63,186 nt of DNA from an uncultured Lactobacillus sp. (GTDB lineage Bacteria; Bacillota; Bacilli; Lactobacillales; Lactobacillaceae), in NCBI GenBank assembly GCA_905204935.1, contig CAJLBJ010000008.1:1-63186 (forward strand), in the 5' to 3' direction. Position numbers and translations under genes: made by a program. The first letter of the stretch is position 1, and each line of letters opens with the position of its first letter. This document shows positions 8,124 to 17,657 of this stretch, piece after piece. The notes below the pieces were generated by a model, which was given only the letters and a program-made list of their open reading frames with translations, made no database searches and was not told the DNA's origin.

Positions 8124-8771
8124 ATGTCACAAGAAAATAATAACAAAAATTGCCAAGCAAAAAAAGAGTTCATCGCTGATCCATGGGCACGCACGACTAC
8201 ACGTAACGGTTTAGCTGGAGACGAAGTAATCTCTGCTTTGCAAAAATCAATCCGTCGTGGTAAAGAACGTGCTGCGGTTGAATTTGCTTATGAAATGTAT
8301 ATTTCTTCACCACAATTTGAAGAAAAATTATGGCGTCGTTTACTAGCTATCTCTGTTGAAGATATCGGCATGGGTAATCCTAATGCACCAATTTTTGTTA
8401 ATACATTAAACCAAATGCGTAAAAACTTTGAATACAGCGAACCAGATCGTGCCATGATGTTTGTGCATGCGATTCGTTATTTATGCCAATCTACTAAGGA
8501 TCGCTCCTCTGACTTGTTGAAAAATATTGTTATCAAAAACTTTAACAAAGGCTATGTGCCAGAAATTCCTGATTATGCTTTGGATAAACACACTAAACGC
8601 GGACAAGAAATGGGGCGCGATAGCATGCACTTCTTACACGAAGCAAGCAAGGTTATTCCACAAATGGAAGTGGACAATGGTTATTATGAAGAATACAACG
8701 AATTGATGAAAGACTATGATCCAAGCAAGATCATTGATAGTGCTTTTGTTTTTAATCCATATCAAGTTTAA
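8124..8771 (+). CDS. Stand-alone RarA/MgsA C-terminal-domain protein
   Basis: 215 residues with no Walker motifs. The sequence matches the C-terminal part of the RarA (MgsA) clamp-loader-like ATPase: ALQKSIRRGKERAA, then LAISVEDIGMGNP (compare ASEDIGLADP in RarA) and, near the end, PDYALDKHTKRGQEMG, like the HLRDAHYPGAKKLG region. In RarA this region mediates tetramer formation; here the AAA+ domain is absent. AAAGGA precedes the ATG. It lies 29 nt before a PTS EIIC gene and opposite RpiR, so its job is probably tied to beta-glucoside uptake. The family resemblance is seen; the role is unknown. Confidence 0.65.
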   Translation: MSQENNNKNCQAKKEFIADPWARTTTRNGLAGDEVISALQKSIRRGKERAAVEFAYEMYISSPQFEEKLWRRLLAISVEDIGMGNPNAPIFVNTLNQMRKNFEYSEPDRAMMFVHAIRYLCQSTKDRSSDLLKNIVIKNFNKGYVPEIPDYALDKHTKRGQEMGRDSMHFLHEASKVIPQMEVDNGYYEEYNELMKDYDPSKIIDSAFVFNPYQV

Positions 8772-8800
8772 TCAACATTAGAAAAGGAGTTTTAATCACG

Positions 8801-10096
8801 ATGCAAAATGGACTGCTTGCAAAATTAGATAAGGTTCTTTCGCCAATTGGCGTCAAACTAGGTAATCAACGGCACCTACAAGCAATCGCCAACGGGATGA
8901 TGTTTGGTTTGCCTTTCTTGGTGATTGGGTCATTTTTCTTGATTTTTGCGAATCCCCCAATCAACCTAGATAGATACAACCCAGAAACAGCCAACTTTTT
9001 CATGCATTTTATGGCTAGTTGGAAGGACTTTGCGGTGGCTAACTATGATGCTATCACCTTGCCTTACAACATGACGATGGGCATCTATGGGATTGTTTGT
9101 GCCTTTGGAATTGGCCATGAGTTAAGTAAAACCTATGAGCGCAACGCTCCAATGGATGGAATGATGGCGTTAATCATCTTCATGATGGTAGCGACCGATG
9201 TTAAAGATAACAAGTTAGCGATGGATTATTTGGGAACTAACGGTTTATTTGTGGCAATCTTAATTGGGTTGTTATCTGTTGAATTAAATCGCTTAGTTGA
9301 TCGTGATGGTTTAAAGATTAATATGCCAAGCACGGTACCGCCAATGGTGACGACCTTTATTAATTCATTGATTCCATTAACAGTTAATATTTTGGTCTTT
9401 TATGGTGCTAATTTATTGATTCATTCTTGGACACATGCTTCTTTCCCTGAATTTATCACGAAGTTATTGACACCGGCTACCTCGATTGCAACAAATCTTT
9501 GGGGCTTTATCTTGATCGTGACAATCGGTAATTTTTTATGGTTAATCGGCGTTAACGGGACAAGTATCGTCTTTCCGATTTTGTTTGCCCTAGGTGTTTC
9601 ACAAAGTGGGATGAATGCTGATTTAATCAATCATGGCCAAGCAGCTAGCCATTTGATCAACTTGCAAATGTTTAGAATTTCCGTTTTAGGCGGAGCCGGC
9701 AATACTTTAGGGCTAGTTTTATTGATGATGTTTAGTCGTGTTGAAAAATTCCGTAGTATTGGACGTTTATCCTTTATTCCAGGAATGTGTAGTATTAATG
9801 AACCCGTAATTTTTGGTAGTCCAATTGTCTTTAACCCGATCTTAGGTATTCCATTTATCTTAGCACCAATCGTAAACCTCTTGTTGACTTATGGAGCACA
9901 AAAGATTGGTTTGATCAGTCTAGGTTATGTTGTTGATCCGTCATTTACACCATTTTTTGCTCAAGCCTACATGTCAACGATGGATTGGCGTAACGTGGTC
10001 TTTTGGATTGCTTTAATCTTTGTAGCAATGGTTATTTATCTGCCATTCTTCAAAGTGTGTGAACATAACGAAAAAATGCAAGAACAAGCAATGTAA
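8801..10096 (+). CDS. PTS EIIC, lactose/cellobiose family
   Basis: 431-residue membrane permease of the Lac family (CelB-like). It starts KLDKVLSPIGVKLGNQRHLQAI, has about 8-10 membrane segments and the conserved SINEPVIFGSPIVFNP segment near residues 328-345, which is part of the sugar-binding and phosphotransfer site in this family. It transports and phosphorylates a beta-glucoside or similar sugar, with phosphate coming from EIIA and EIIB subunits not encoded nearby. It follows the RarA-like gene and is probably under the divergent RpiR regulator. Confidence 0.92.
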   Translation: MQNGLLAKLDKVLSPIGVKLGNQRHLQAIANGMMFGLPFLVIGSFFLIFANPPINLDRYNPETANFFMHFMASWKDFAVANYDAITLPYNMTMGIYGIVCAFGIGHELSKTYERNAPMDGMMALIIFMMVATDVKDNKLAMDYLGTNGLFVAILIGLLSVELNRLVDRDGLKINMPSTVPPMVTTFINSLIPLTVNILVFYGANLLIHSWTHASFPEFITKLLTPATSIATNLWGFILIVTIGNFLWLIGVNGTSIVFPILFALGVSQSGMNADLINHGQAASHLINLQMFRISVLGGAGNTLGLVLLMMFSRVEKFRSIGRLSFIPGMCSINEPVIFGSPIVFNPILGIPFILAPIVNLLLTYGAQKIGLISLGYVVDPSFTPFFAQAYMSTMDWRNVVFWIALIFVAMVIYLPFFKVCEHNEKMQEQAM

Positions 10097-10140
10097 ACAA
10101 AAAAACATTCAGATTGATAAAAGCTGAATGTTTTTTTGTT
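10096..10140. terminator. Bidirectional terminator
   Basis: Stem of 17 bp from AACAAAAAAACATTCAG to its complement with an 11-nt loop, shared by EIIC (+) and the convergent MFS gene (-). Confidence 0.9.
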
Positions 10141-10143
10141 TTT

Positions 10144-11631
10144 TTAATGTGCTTTTTTCTTAAGGTATGCTCCACAAATTAAGATAATAGCTGAAAAGAT
10201 TACGGCTGCAAAGAATAAATGTTGATAAGCACCTTTAGCGCTTTGATGGAAGATTTCCAAGACATGTTGATGTAAGGAAGAATTATCAATATTTTGTAAT
10301 TTGATATAAAGTTGTTCAATTGATTTAGCAGGATAATTCTTAGCTAATGAGCTATTAAACATTTGTTGTTGAACTAAAGCAGCATAGATTGTCGGTGCAA
10401 TTGTTAAACCAATTTGGCGGCTAACAGATAGTGTTCCTAAAGCCACGCCACTATCTTTAGGGCCAGCAATCATCGACATTAAAACTGATAATGGCGCTCC
10501 CATCAACATCCCAAAGCCTAATCCGGCCACAGTTGAAGTCAAGATAAAGGTTAATGGATTAGGAGAAGCCAAAGCAATTAAACCAAATCCAAGAGTTGAT
10601 AAAGCACCAGAAATAACGATTGATTTAGGAGCCCCCATTTTGGTAACTAAAGCACCACCGATGCCAGCCCCAAAAATCGATCCCAGACCGATGCCGCTCA
10701 TGTAAATACCACTGTTGTTGGCACTGATTCCATAAGCTTGTTCAACAAAACTTGGAATAAAGACGAAAATAGCGATTAACATACCAGACAAAGCGCCCAT
10801 CAAAAGCGTTAAGACGAAGCGTTGATTGTTTAATAAGTTGTATGGTAGGAATGGATCGACATGATCTTTGACGTTTTTTTCGGTATTTAAAAGTAAAGCA
10901 ATAAAAATAATACTTAAAATTAACGGTAAGATGAAAGTAACAGAAGTTAAACTTGCCAAAAGTGAGCCACTTTGGACATTGGTTACAGCCAACATAAAGC
11001 TTAAAATCGCCAAAGTTAAATAACTCAAACCTTTAAGATCAACTTTTTTATCGTTGGCATTAGTTGTTTCAGGAATGCTGATAATTCCAGAAATCAAGAC
11101 GAAAATGGCGATGGGTAAGTTGATCATAAATAACATATGCCACTTACCGGTCAAATTTAAGATTAAACTTCCTAAATTAGGCCCAACAATCGAAGCAATT
11201 CCATTAACAGAACCTAAAATACCTAATAGCTTACCTTGTTGTTTTTTAGGATAAGTTGATAAGATGTGGCTTGAAGCGATAATGAAAATTCCGCCACCAC
11301 CAAATGATTGCACTAAACGTGCCACCAAAAAGAAAGTGAAATTAGGACTTAATGCCACTAGCAATGAACCAAAGGCAAACAAAGCAATTTCAATTAAGAA
11401 AAGTTTTTTACGACCATAGTTATCAGCAAGTTTACCGATAATTGGAGTTGAGATTGCCATACCTAGCGTATAAAGGGTAATACCCCAGCTTCCGGCGACT
11501 TCGCTGACATGAAAAGAATAATTGATAGTTGAAAGTGCACTTGAGATAATCCCGTTATCTAAGGCCGACATAAAAACGCCGATGACAAAGATACTCAAGG
11601 CAAATGTTGTATTTTTTTTAGCAGTTGTCAT
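10144..11631 (-). CDS. MFS multidrug efflux transporter (DHA2, 14 TM)
   Basis: 495 residues with about 14 membrane segments, typical of the EmrB/QacA branch. Motif A is seen as GKLADNYGRKK after segment 2, and the motif-C region ASIVGPNLGSLI in segment 5. The chosen start is ATG 11631, which has GAGGGG about 6 nt upstream; the longer frame from 11670 overlaps marR and lacks a site. It is cotranscribed with the upstream marR gene (20-nt gap), so export is probably induced when a toxic ligand releases the repressor. Substrate unknown. Confidence 0.92.
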   Translation of the reverse strand: MTTAKKNTTFALSIFVIGVFMSALDNGIISSALSTINYSFHVSEVAGSWGITLYTLGMAISTPIIGKLADNYGRKKLFLIEIALFAFGSLLVALSPNFTFFLVARLVQSFGGGGIFIIASSHILSTYPKKQQGKLLGILGSVNGIASIVGPNLGSLILNLTGKWHMLFMINLPIAIFVLISGIISIPETTNANDKKVDLKGLSYLTLAILSFMLAVTNVQSGSLLASLTSVTFILPLILSIIFIALLLNTEKNVKDHVDPFLPYNLLNNQRFVLTLLMGALSGMLIAIFVFIPSFVEQAYGISANNSGIYMSGIGLGSIFGAGIGGALVTKMGAPKSIVISGALSTLGFGLIALASPNPLTFILTSTVAGLGFGMLMGAPLSVLMSMIAGPKDSGVALGTLSVSRQIGLTIAPTIYAALVQQQMFNSSLAKNYPAKSIEQLYIKLQNIDNSSLHQHVLEIFHQSAKGAYQHLFFAAVIFSAIILICGAYLKKKAH

Positions 11632-11651
11632 ATTTTTCCCCTCACAGTTAG

Positions 11652-12215
11652 TTATTGATGATATGGACAATCAAGTGAACCTAGTTCGTCCATGAAATTA
11701 AAGCAGCTAAAATCAGTTGTTGGATCTTGAAAAAGCTTAGCTAACAGTTCTTGTTTTTTAGCATTTTGATCTTTTATACCAGGAATTTGTTCGAGCTTAG
11801 CGTTTGTTTTTTCAAGTAGCAAATCTAAGCATTCCTTGAAGGCTTGTTGTTGTTGGTTGTCTAAACAATCAAAAATATCAGCGACTTTAGTATGGGGACG
11901 CTGCAAATTTTGCCCTTTAGCGGTCAATTTGTTAAGAATAATGCGTTTATCTTTAAGCGAAGGTTCACGCGTAATATAACCATTTTTTTCTAATTTAGCG
12001 AGTGATTCGTTTAAAGAAGAGGTCCGAATACCTAAAAGATAAGACATTTCTTTGGTTGATAAACCATCCTTAGCTTTTAATAAGGCAAGGATTTTTCCTT
12101 GACCCCAATTGAAGTTTTGAATACCATCAAGCTGATGATTTTCGGCAATGAAGGTCTTTTTTAATAAATGATTCAGCTGATAGAGTTTAACGTATAGTTC
12201 GGTGTTTTGCTCCAT
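11652..12215 (-). CDS. MarR-family repressor of the efflux operon
   Basis: 187 residues: winged-helix core at about 35-110 with LSTKEMSYLLGIRTSSLNES compressed as recognition helix region, then KLEKNGYITREPS and the wing DKRIILNKLT. The C-terminal extension of about 45 residues ends in a Cys-containing tail (DFSCFNF, LDCPYHQ) that is longer than usual MarR proteins; the two Cys residues could sense thiol stress, which is speculation. It is first in a two-gene operon with the DHA2 exporter, and its own promoter carries two matching palindromes, so autorepression is very likely. Confidence 0.88.
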   Translation of the reverse strand: MEQNTELYVKLYQLNHLLKKTFIAENHQLDGIQNFNWGQGKILALLKAKDGLSTKEMSYLLGIRTSSLNESLAKLEKNGYITREPSLKDKRIILNKLTAKGQNLQRPHTKVADIFDCLDNQQQQAFKECLDLLLEKTNAKLEQIPGIKDQNAKKQELLAKLFQDPTTDFSCFNFMDELGSLDCPYHQ

Positions 12216-12247
12216 TGTGTGACCTACTTTCGTGATTTGATATTTAA

Positions 12248-12298
12248 AGTTTAACAGGTACCTGTTATAAATGCAAGAACTTTTTGACAGGTACCTGT
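12248..12298 (-). promoter_or_regulatory. marR promoter with two palindromic operators
   Basis: Minus-strand promoter TTGCAT (12276-12271), 17-nt spacer, TAAACT (12253-12248). Operator 1, AACAGGTACCTGTT (12253-12266), is a perfect 14-bp palindrome inside the spacer. Operator 2, ACAGGTACCTGT (12287-12298), is a perfect 12-bp palindrome just upstream and overlaps a plus-strand TTGACA (12284-12289). Centres are 33 bp apart, about three helical turns. Confidence 0.85.
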
Positions 12299-12370
12299 TA
12301 AAATAAATTGAATTATTAGGGGAAATCTTTTTTTAAGACTATAATGAAGTTAAGAAATGGAGGCGAGGTT

Positions 12371-12841
12371 ATGCAACGTCTAAAACGTTTTGGTGGCTTA
12401 ATTGTCATCATTATTGTTGTCGAAGGACTTGGAGGCTTATCGGCCCTTTTTGCTGGTGATATCAAGCAAGTCTATGCCAATTTAGTTTTACCACCATTAG
12501 CACCGCCCAATTATTTGTTTGGAATTGTTTGGCCGTTATTATATTTGAGTATTGCGGTATCGTTTTATTTATTTTGGCAAACTAAAACAAGCCCTAAGGC
12601 CTTAGGATGTGGTTTGTATTTTTTACAAATGCTGATTAATTTTATTTGGAGCATTGTCTTTTTTAGTGGTAGTGCTTATTGGTTAGGTTTTGGTTTGATT
12701 ATTATCTTAGATCTTGTTGTTGCTTATTTGATTTATTATCTCAAGCAAGTCAATCGTTGGGCTAGTTGGTTGCTTTGGCCATATCTATTATGGATTTTAT
12801 TTGCTAGTTATTTGACTTTAGGAGTGGCTTGGTTAAATTAA
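12371..12841 (+). CDS. tspO: TspO/MBR family membrane protein
   Basis: 156 residues with five hydrophobic segments and the Trp/Tyr-rich pattern of TspO: LPPLAPPNYLFGIVWPLLYL near residues 37-56 with the conserved Pro-Pro and W-P, and later FIWSIVFF and YLLWILFASYLTL. TspO proteins bind porphyrins and other ligands and act in stress responses. The start is ATG 12371 with GGAGG upstream; a TATAAT at 12340-12345 would give a start just before that site. An in-frame ATG at 12344 would overlap this -10 and is not used. It is divergent from marR, with an operator near its upstream region. Confidence 0.88.
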   Translation: MQRLKRFGGLIVIIIVVEGLGGLSALFAGDIKQVYANLVLPPLAPPNYLFGIVWPLLYLSIAVSFYLFWQTKTSPKALGCGLYFLQMLINFIWSIVFFSGSAYWLGFGLIIILDLVVAYLIYYLKQVNRWASWLLWPYLLWILFASYLTLGVAWLN

Positions 12842-12911
12842 TTGGGACTTCAAAGCTTAAAAAGAGTGTGATAAGATTTTGTTGTTAAGCTGATCAAAGA
12901 GGGGAATATAA

Positions 12912-14015
12912 TTGACAAAAATCATCACTTTTTTTAAGAAGGAAACAGTCTTAGGAGTGGCTTTTTTATTAGCCGTTTTTTCATGTTTTTTAATAAAACC
13001 AGATGCGGCGTATTTAAATTATTTAGACTGGCATACCTTGATTGTACTTTTTTGTTTGATGGCGGTGATGGCCGGTTTAAAACAACAAGCGTTTTTTGAA
13101 TACATAGGAGAAGCTTTATTACAAAAAATCCAAACTAAACGCAGCCTAGTGTTAACCTTGGTTTTCTTGTGTTTTTTTAGTAGCATGCTGATTACTAACG
13201 ATGTAGCCTTGTTAACCTTTGTCCCGCTGGCTTTATTGGTTTTAAGGCTAGCTAAGATGCAAGCAAGTGTCTGTTTAGTGATTACCTTAATGACGATTGC
13301 AAGTAATTTAGGTAGTATGTTGACACCGATTGGCAATCCGCAAAATCTTTACTTATATTCGATTTCAGGTTTTTCTTTGCCACAGTTTGTGGCTGTTTTA
13401 TTGCCGTATACTTTATTAGCAGCATTTGGTTTGGTTATTAGCGTTTGGCTTTTTTTCCCAAAGCAAGTCTTAACTGTTAAGGTTAATCCAAATCAACTGC
13501 AACTAAATCCGCGTAAATTAGCTTATTATTGGGGTTTATTTTTAGTATGTCTGCTAAGTGTCGCCAAGATTTTACCACCGTTAGAATTATTGTTGGTGAT
13601 TTTGTTAGCCATTTTATTTGAAAATCGCCAGCTTTTAGGTCAAGTTGATTATAGTTTATTGCTGACTTTTGTGTGCTTTTTTATTTTTATTGGAAATCTG
13701 GCCCGTGTGGATGCGTTTAGTCACTTGATTCAACACGTGTTAGCCCAAAATGTGCGCGGGGTGGCCATCTTGGTTAGTCAAGTCATCAGTAACGTGCCGG
13801 CAGCCTTATTATTAGCAGGGTTTAGTCATGACTATCAAAGCTTGCTGATCGGTACTAATTTGGGTGGTTTAGGAACGTTGATCGCCTCGATGGCTAGTTT
13901 GATTTCGTATAAACAATTAGTCGCTAATTACCCTGAACAAAAAGGGCGTTTCTTATTGATTTTTTCATTGTGGAATATCATTTTTTTAGCTTTATTATGT
14001 AGTTTAGGACTTTAG
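12912..14015 (+). CDS. SLC13/ArsB-type anion permease
   Basis: 367 residues, about 10-11 membrane segments. The sequence LITNDVALLTFVPLAL and later SNLGSMLTPIGNPQNLYLY is the signature of the ion transporter superfamily (CitMHS/ArsB/SLC13-like), and QVISNVPAALLLAGF is its pseudo-symmetric counterpart. The substrate is probably a dicarboxylate or other anion but cannot be assigned. It starts at TTG 12912 with GAGGGG 7 nt upstream. It lies 70 nt after tspO and may be cotranscribed with it; a bidirectional terminator follows. Confidence 0.82.
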   Translation: MTKIITFFKKETVLGVAFLLAVFSCFLIKPDAAYLNYLDWHTLIVLFCLMAVMAGLKQQAFFEYIGEALLQKIQTKRSLVLTLVFLCFFSSMLITNDVALLTFVPLALLVLRLAKMQASVCLVITLMTIASNLGSMLTPIGNPQNLYLYSISGFSLPQFVAVLLPYTLLAAFGLVISVWLFFPKQVLTVKVNPNQLQLNPRKLAYYWGLFLVCLLSVAKILPPLELLLVILLAILFENRQLLGQVDYSLLLTFVCFFIFIGNLARVDAFSHLIQHVLAQNVRGVAILVSQVISNVPAALLLAGFSHDYQSLLIGTNLGGLGTLIASMASLISYKQLVANYPEQKGRFLLIFSLWNIIFLALLCSLGL

Positions 14016-14019
14016 GCCT

Positions 14020-14051
14020 AAAAAAAGACAAGGATTGTCCTTGTCTTTTTT
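14020..14051. terminator. Bidirectional terminator
   Basis: AAAAAAAGACAAGGA (14020-14034), TTG loop, TCCTTGTCTTTTTT. It overlaps the ancestral stop codon of the HAD pseudogene on the minus strand. Confidence 0.92.
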
Positions 14052-14670
14052 ATTGCTCTAAAAGTTTTAACAGCGCGAGTGGTTCTTCAAAAACTAACGC
14101 ATCAGCAACTGCAAAGGGGGTCAAACTGCCCCATTTAGCATAACCAAAATCTATTTTAGCGGCTTTAAAATCGGCTAAGGCATCACCGATATAGATGGCT
14201 TCGCTAGGTTTGATTTGCAGTCATTTTAAGCATAAGTGTAATGGTTCAGGATCTGGTTTATGTTTTTTAGTATCGTCGGCTAAGATGGCTGTTTGCATGT
14301 AGGCGTCTAAGCCATGAGCGACCATGTCAATTTGATATTGTTGGGCCGTTTTAGCCGAAACGACCGCTTGAATTAAGCCATGAGCCTGAAAAGTCGCTAA
14401 AACTTCTTTGACACCAGGGTAAAGACTGGCGCCTTTTTCATATTCATTAACGTATTTGACCCAACGGGCATACGTTTTTTGAGGCTCTTTAACTTGGAGT
14501 TCTTCCATAACCTTTAGGCCAGGATAAGGCGCATATTTTAAGACTTCTGCCAAACTTAATTGTTGGCCGGTTTCTTCTTTGATGATTTGAATCAAAGGAT
14601 ACATATTCATCTCCAAGGTGTTTAACAAGGTGCCGTCGATATCATAAATAATTGCCCGATATTTTTTCAT
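14050..14670 (-). pseudogene. HAD-family phosphatase split by an in-frame TGA
   Basis: From ATG 14670 (GGAGG upstream) the frame gives HAD motif I YDIDGTLLNT (Asp10, Asp12), motif II VVSAKT and motif III KHKPDPEP, then stops at TGA 14223-14221. Reading on in the same frame gives LQIKPSEAIYIGDALADFKAAK, i.e. motif IV with GDxxxD, and a natural TAA at 14052-14050. The whole would be 206 codons, the usual length of PpaX/phosphoglycolate-phosphatase-like enzymes. So one substitution, not an indel, breaks the gene. The truncated 149-residue product lacks the acidic motif IV and should be inactive. A sequencing error is possible. Confidence 0.88.
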
Positions 14671-14722
14671 AATGACCTCCATTTTTATTTAGTATAGCAC
14701 AAAAATAAAAGAGGTTACATCT

Positions 14723-15394
14723 TTAGTAGTTTTGGTTTTCTTGATAGTGATTATAGTAGCACACCGTAATTTTGTCTGGTTCTAAATCTAATTTGGTGAC
14801 TGAACCGTTTTTAGGGCCGTTTTTAGGGGCCTGATATTCAGGGGCAAAGCGATCGACAATTGTTCGAATTGTAATACTATGACTGACAAGTAAGATATTT
14901 TGACCATCGGTGTGGTGTTGATAAAGATAATCAAAGCCAGCCTGGATACGTTGCCAGTATTCTTGATCGTTTTCACAGTGGTGGAAAGGGTCTGTTTGTT
15001 TCAAAAAATCACGTGTGGCAGCTGCGCCAAATTTGTCGATCAGCTCATCATAGGTACGGCAACCATGGCTAGCTCCAACCATTAACCAGGTTTGACCAGC
15101 ATCGTTGCCTTCAAAGTAACCAAAACTTTGTTCACGAAAATTCCGCAACATTTGTGGGTTAGGCAAGACAGGTGTAGCAACATTTTCTTCTAGAATATAT
15201 TGGCACGTGCGCATCGCCCGCGTTGTATCACTGTGATAGGCTGCATTAAAAGCAATATGTGCGAGATGTTGTCCAGCGTTATGTGCGTCGTTGATTCCCT
15301 TAGGAGTCAAGGGCGAATCACACCAGCCTTGCAGGCGGTTATATAGATTTAAAAAAGTTTGTCCATGACGGACTAAGTATACATTTAAAGTCAT
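14723..15394 (-). CDS. Histidine phosphatase (phosphoglycerate mutase-like)
   Basis: 223 residues. The catalytic motif is LVRHGQTFLN near the N-terminus, SDTTRAMRT supplies the second Arg, REQSFGYFEG the acid-containing segment, and LLVSHSITIRT the second catalytic His. These identify the dPGM-like histidine phosphatase superfamily, broad-specificity phosphatase branch. ATG 15394 is preferred over ATG 15403 because the purine-rich site AAGAGAG directly abuts the latter. It lies about 50 nt upstream of the HAD pseudogene on the same strand, so they may form an operon. Confidence 0.88.
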   Translation of the reverse strand: MTLNVYLVRHGQTFLNLYNRLQGWCDSPLTPKGINDAHNAGQHLAHIAFNAAYHSDTTRAMRTCQYILEENVATPVLPNPQMLRNFREQSFGYFEGNDAGQTWLMVGASHGCRTYDELIDKFGAAATRDFLKQTDPFHHCENDQEYWQRIQAGFDYLYQHHTDGQNILLVSHSITIRTIVDRFAPEYQAPKNGPKNGSVTKLDLEPDKITVCYYNHYQENQNY

Positions 15395-15489
15395 AATTCT
15401 CATCTCTCTTAAATATTCATATTTTACAATATAGCATGAACTTTGACTTTTAGGGTGAAAAAACAGTTAAAAAAATAAATATCGGTGTT

Positions 15490-15503
15490 TGAAAACGTAC
15501 GCA
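15490..15503 (+). promoter_or_regulatory. CcpA-box-like site
   Basis: TGAAAACGTACGCA matches the cre consensus TGWAANCGNTNWCA with two mismatches. It lies about 100 bp upstream of the GH1 promoter, suggesting catabolite control. Confidence 0.5.
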
Positions 15504-15567
15504 AATAAGGCTTTTTGTAAAATTGAAGCGATACTTTTTGTATTAACCGTCATTTTTTTAGATGTAG

Positions 15568-17112
<1,545 letters not shown>

Positions 17113-17148
17113 AACAATAGTTGTTAAGTACGAAAGGAACGATTCAAA

Positions 17149-17628
17149 ATGACGTCAAGACAAGCTAAACAAAGGCAAACGAGTTTGCGTAATATGCATT
17201 TTAACCGCTATTTATTGGTGCGCTACTTTACGGCAGGCTATTTTTTCATGAATCTTTACTGGTTGATCTTGCTAGCAAGTATGCGCAAGATGACGCTTAT
17301 TTTGCCAGCTTGCTTACTTGTTGGTTTGGTTTTAGTATGTGCCGAGCAAGTCAAGCAATACCGTCAACCTAGTCGCCATTTGCCCCAAGCATATTGGTAT
17401 TATTGGTTGCAGTTGAGCATTAACATTTGTCTGTTAATCAGCTTGTATACACCGTTATTTACGAATTTGTATCCTTTTATCAAGCCAACCGGGAAAGGGG
17501 CCTTAGCCATTTTGCTAGTAGTTGGCAGTATTGGTTGTATAGTCGTTGAACGCAAACTGTTTAAGATTGCTCATGATCAAGATCGCTATTTTAAAGCGCT
17601 CAAAGATTTTGAAGCGTCAATTCAGTAA
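17149..17628 (+). CDS. Unknown membrane protein in beta-glucoside PTS operon
   Basis: 159 residues that I do not recognise as a named family. A basic N-terminus (MTSRQAKQRQTSLRN) is followed by about four hydrophobic segments (roughly 25-45, 48-65, 83-105, 118-138) and a charged C-terminus. GAAAGGAACG precedes the ATG. It lies 36 nt after the GH1 gene and 29 nt before the EIIC, so it is cotranscribed with both and is likely an accessory of this uptake system, perhaps in EIIC stability or sensing. That role is inference from position only. Confidence 0.75.
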   Translation: MTSRQAKQRQTSLRNMHFNRYLLVRYFTAGYFFMNLYWLILLASMRKMTLILPACLLVGLVLVCAEQVKQYRQPSRHLPQAYWYYWLQLSINICLLISLYTPLFTNLYPFIKPTGKGALAILLVVGSIGCIVVERKLFKIAHDQDRYFKALKDFEASIQ

Positions 17629-17657
17629 TCAAATGAGTATAGAAAGGATTTTGAGTT

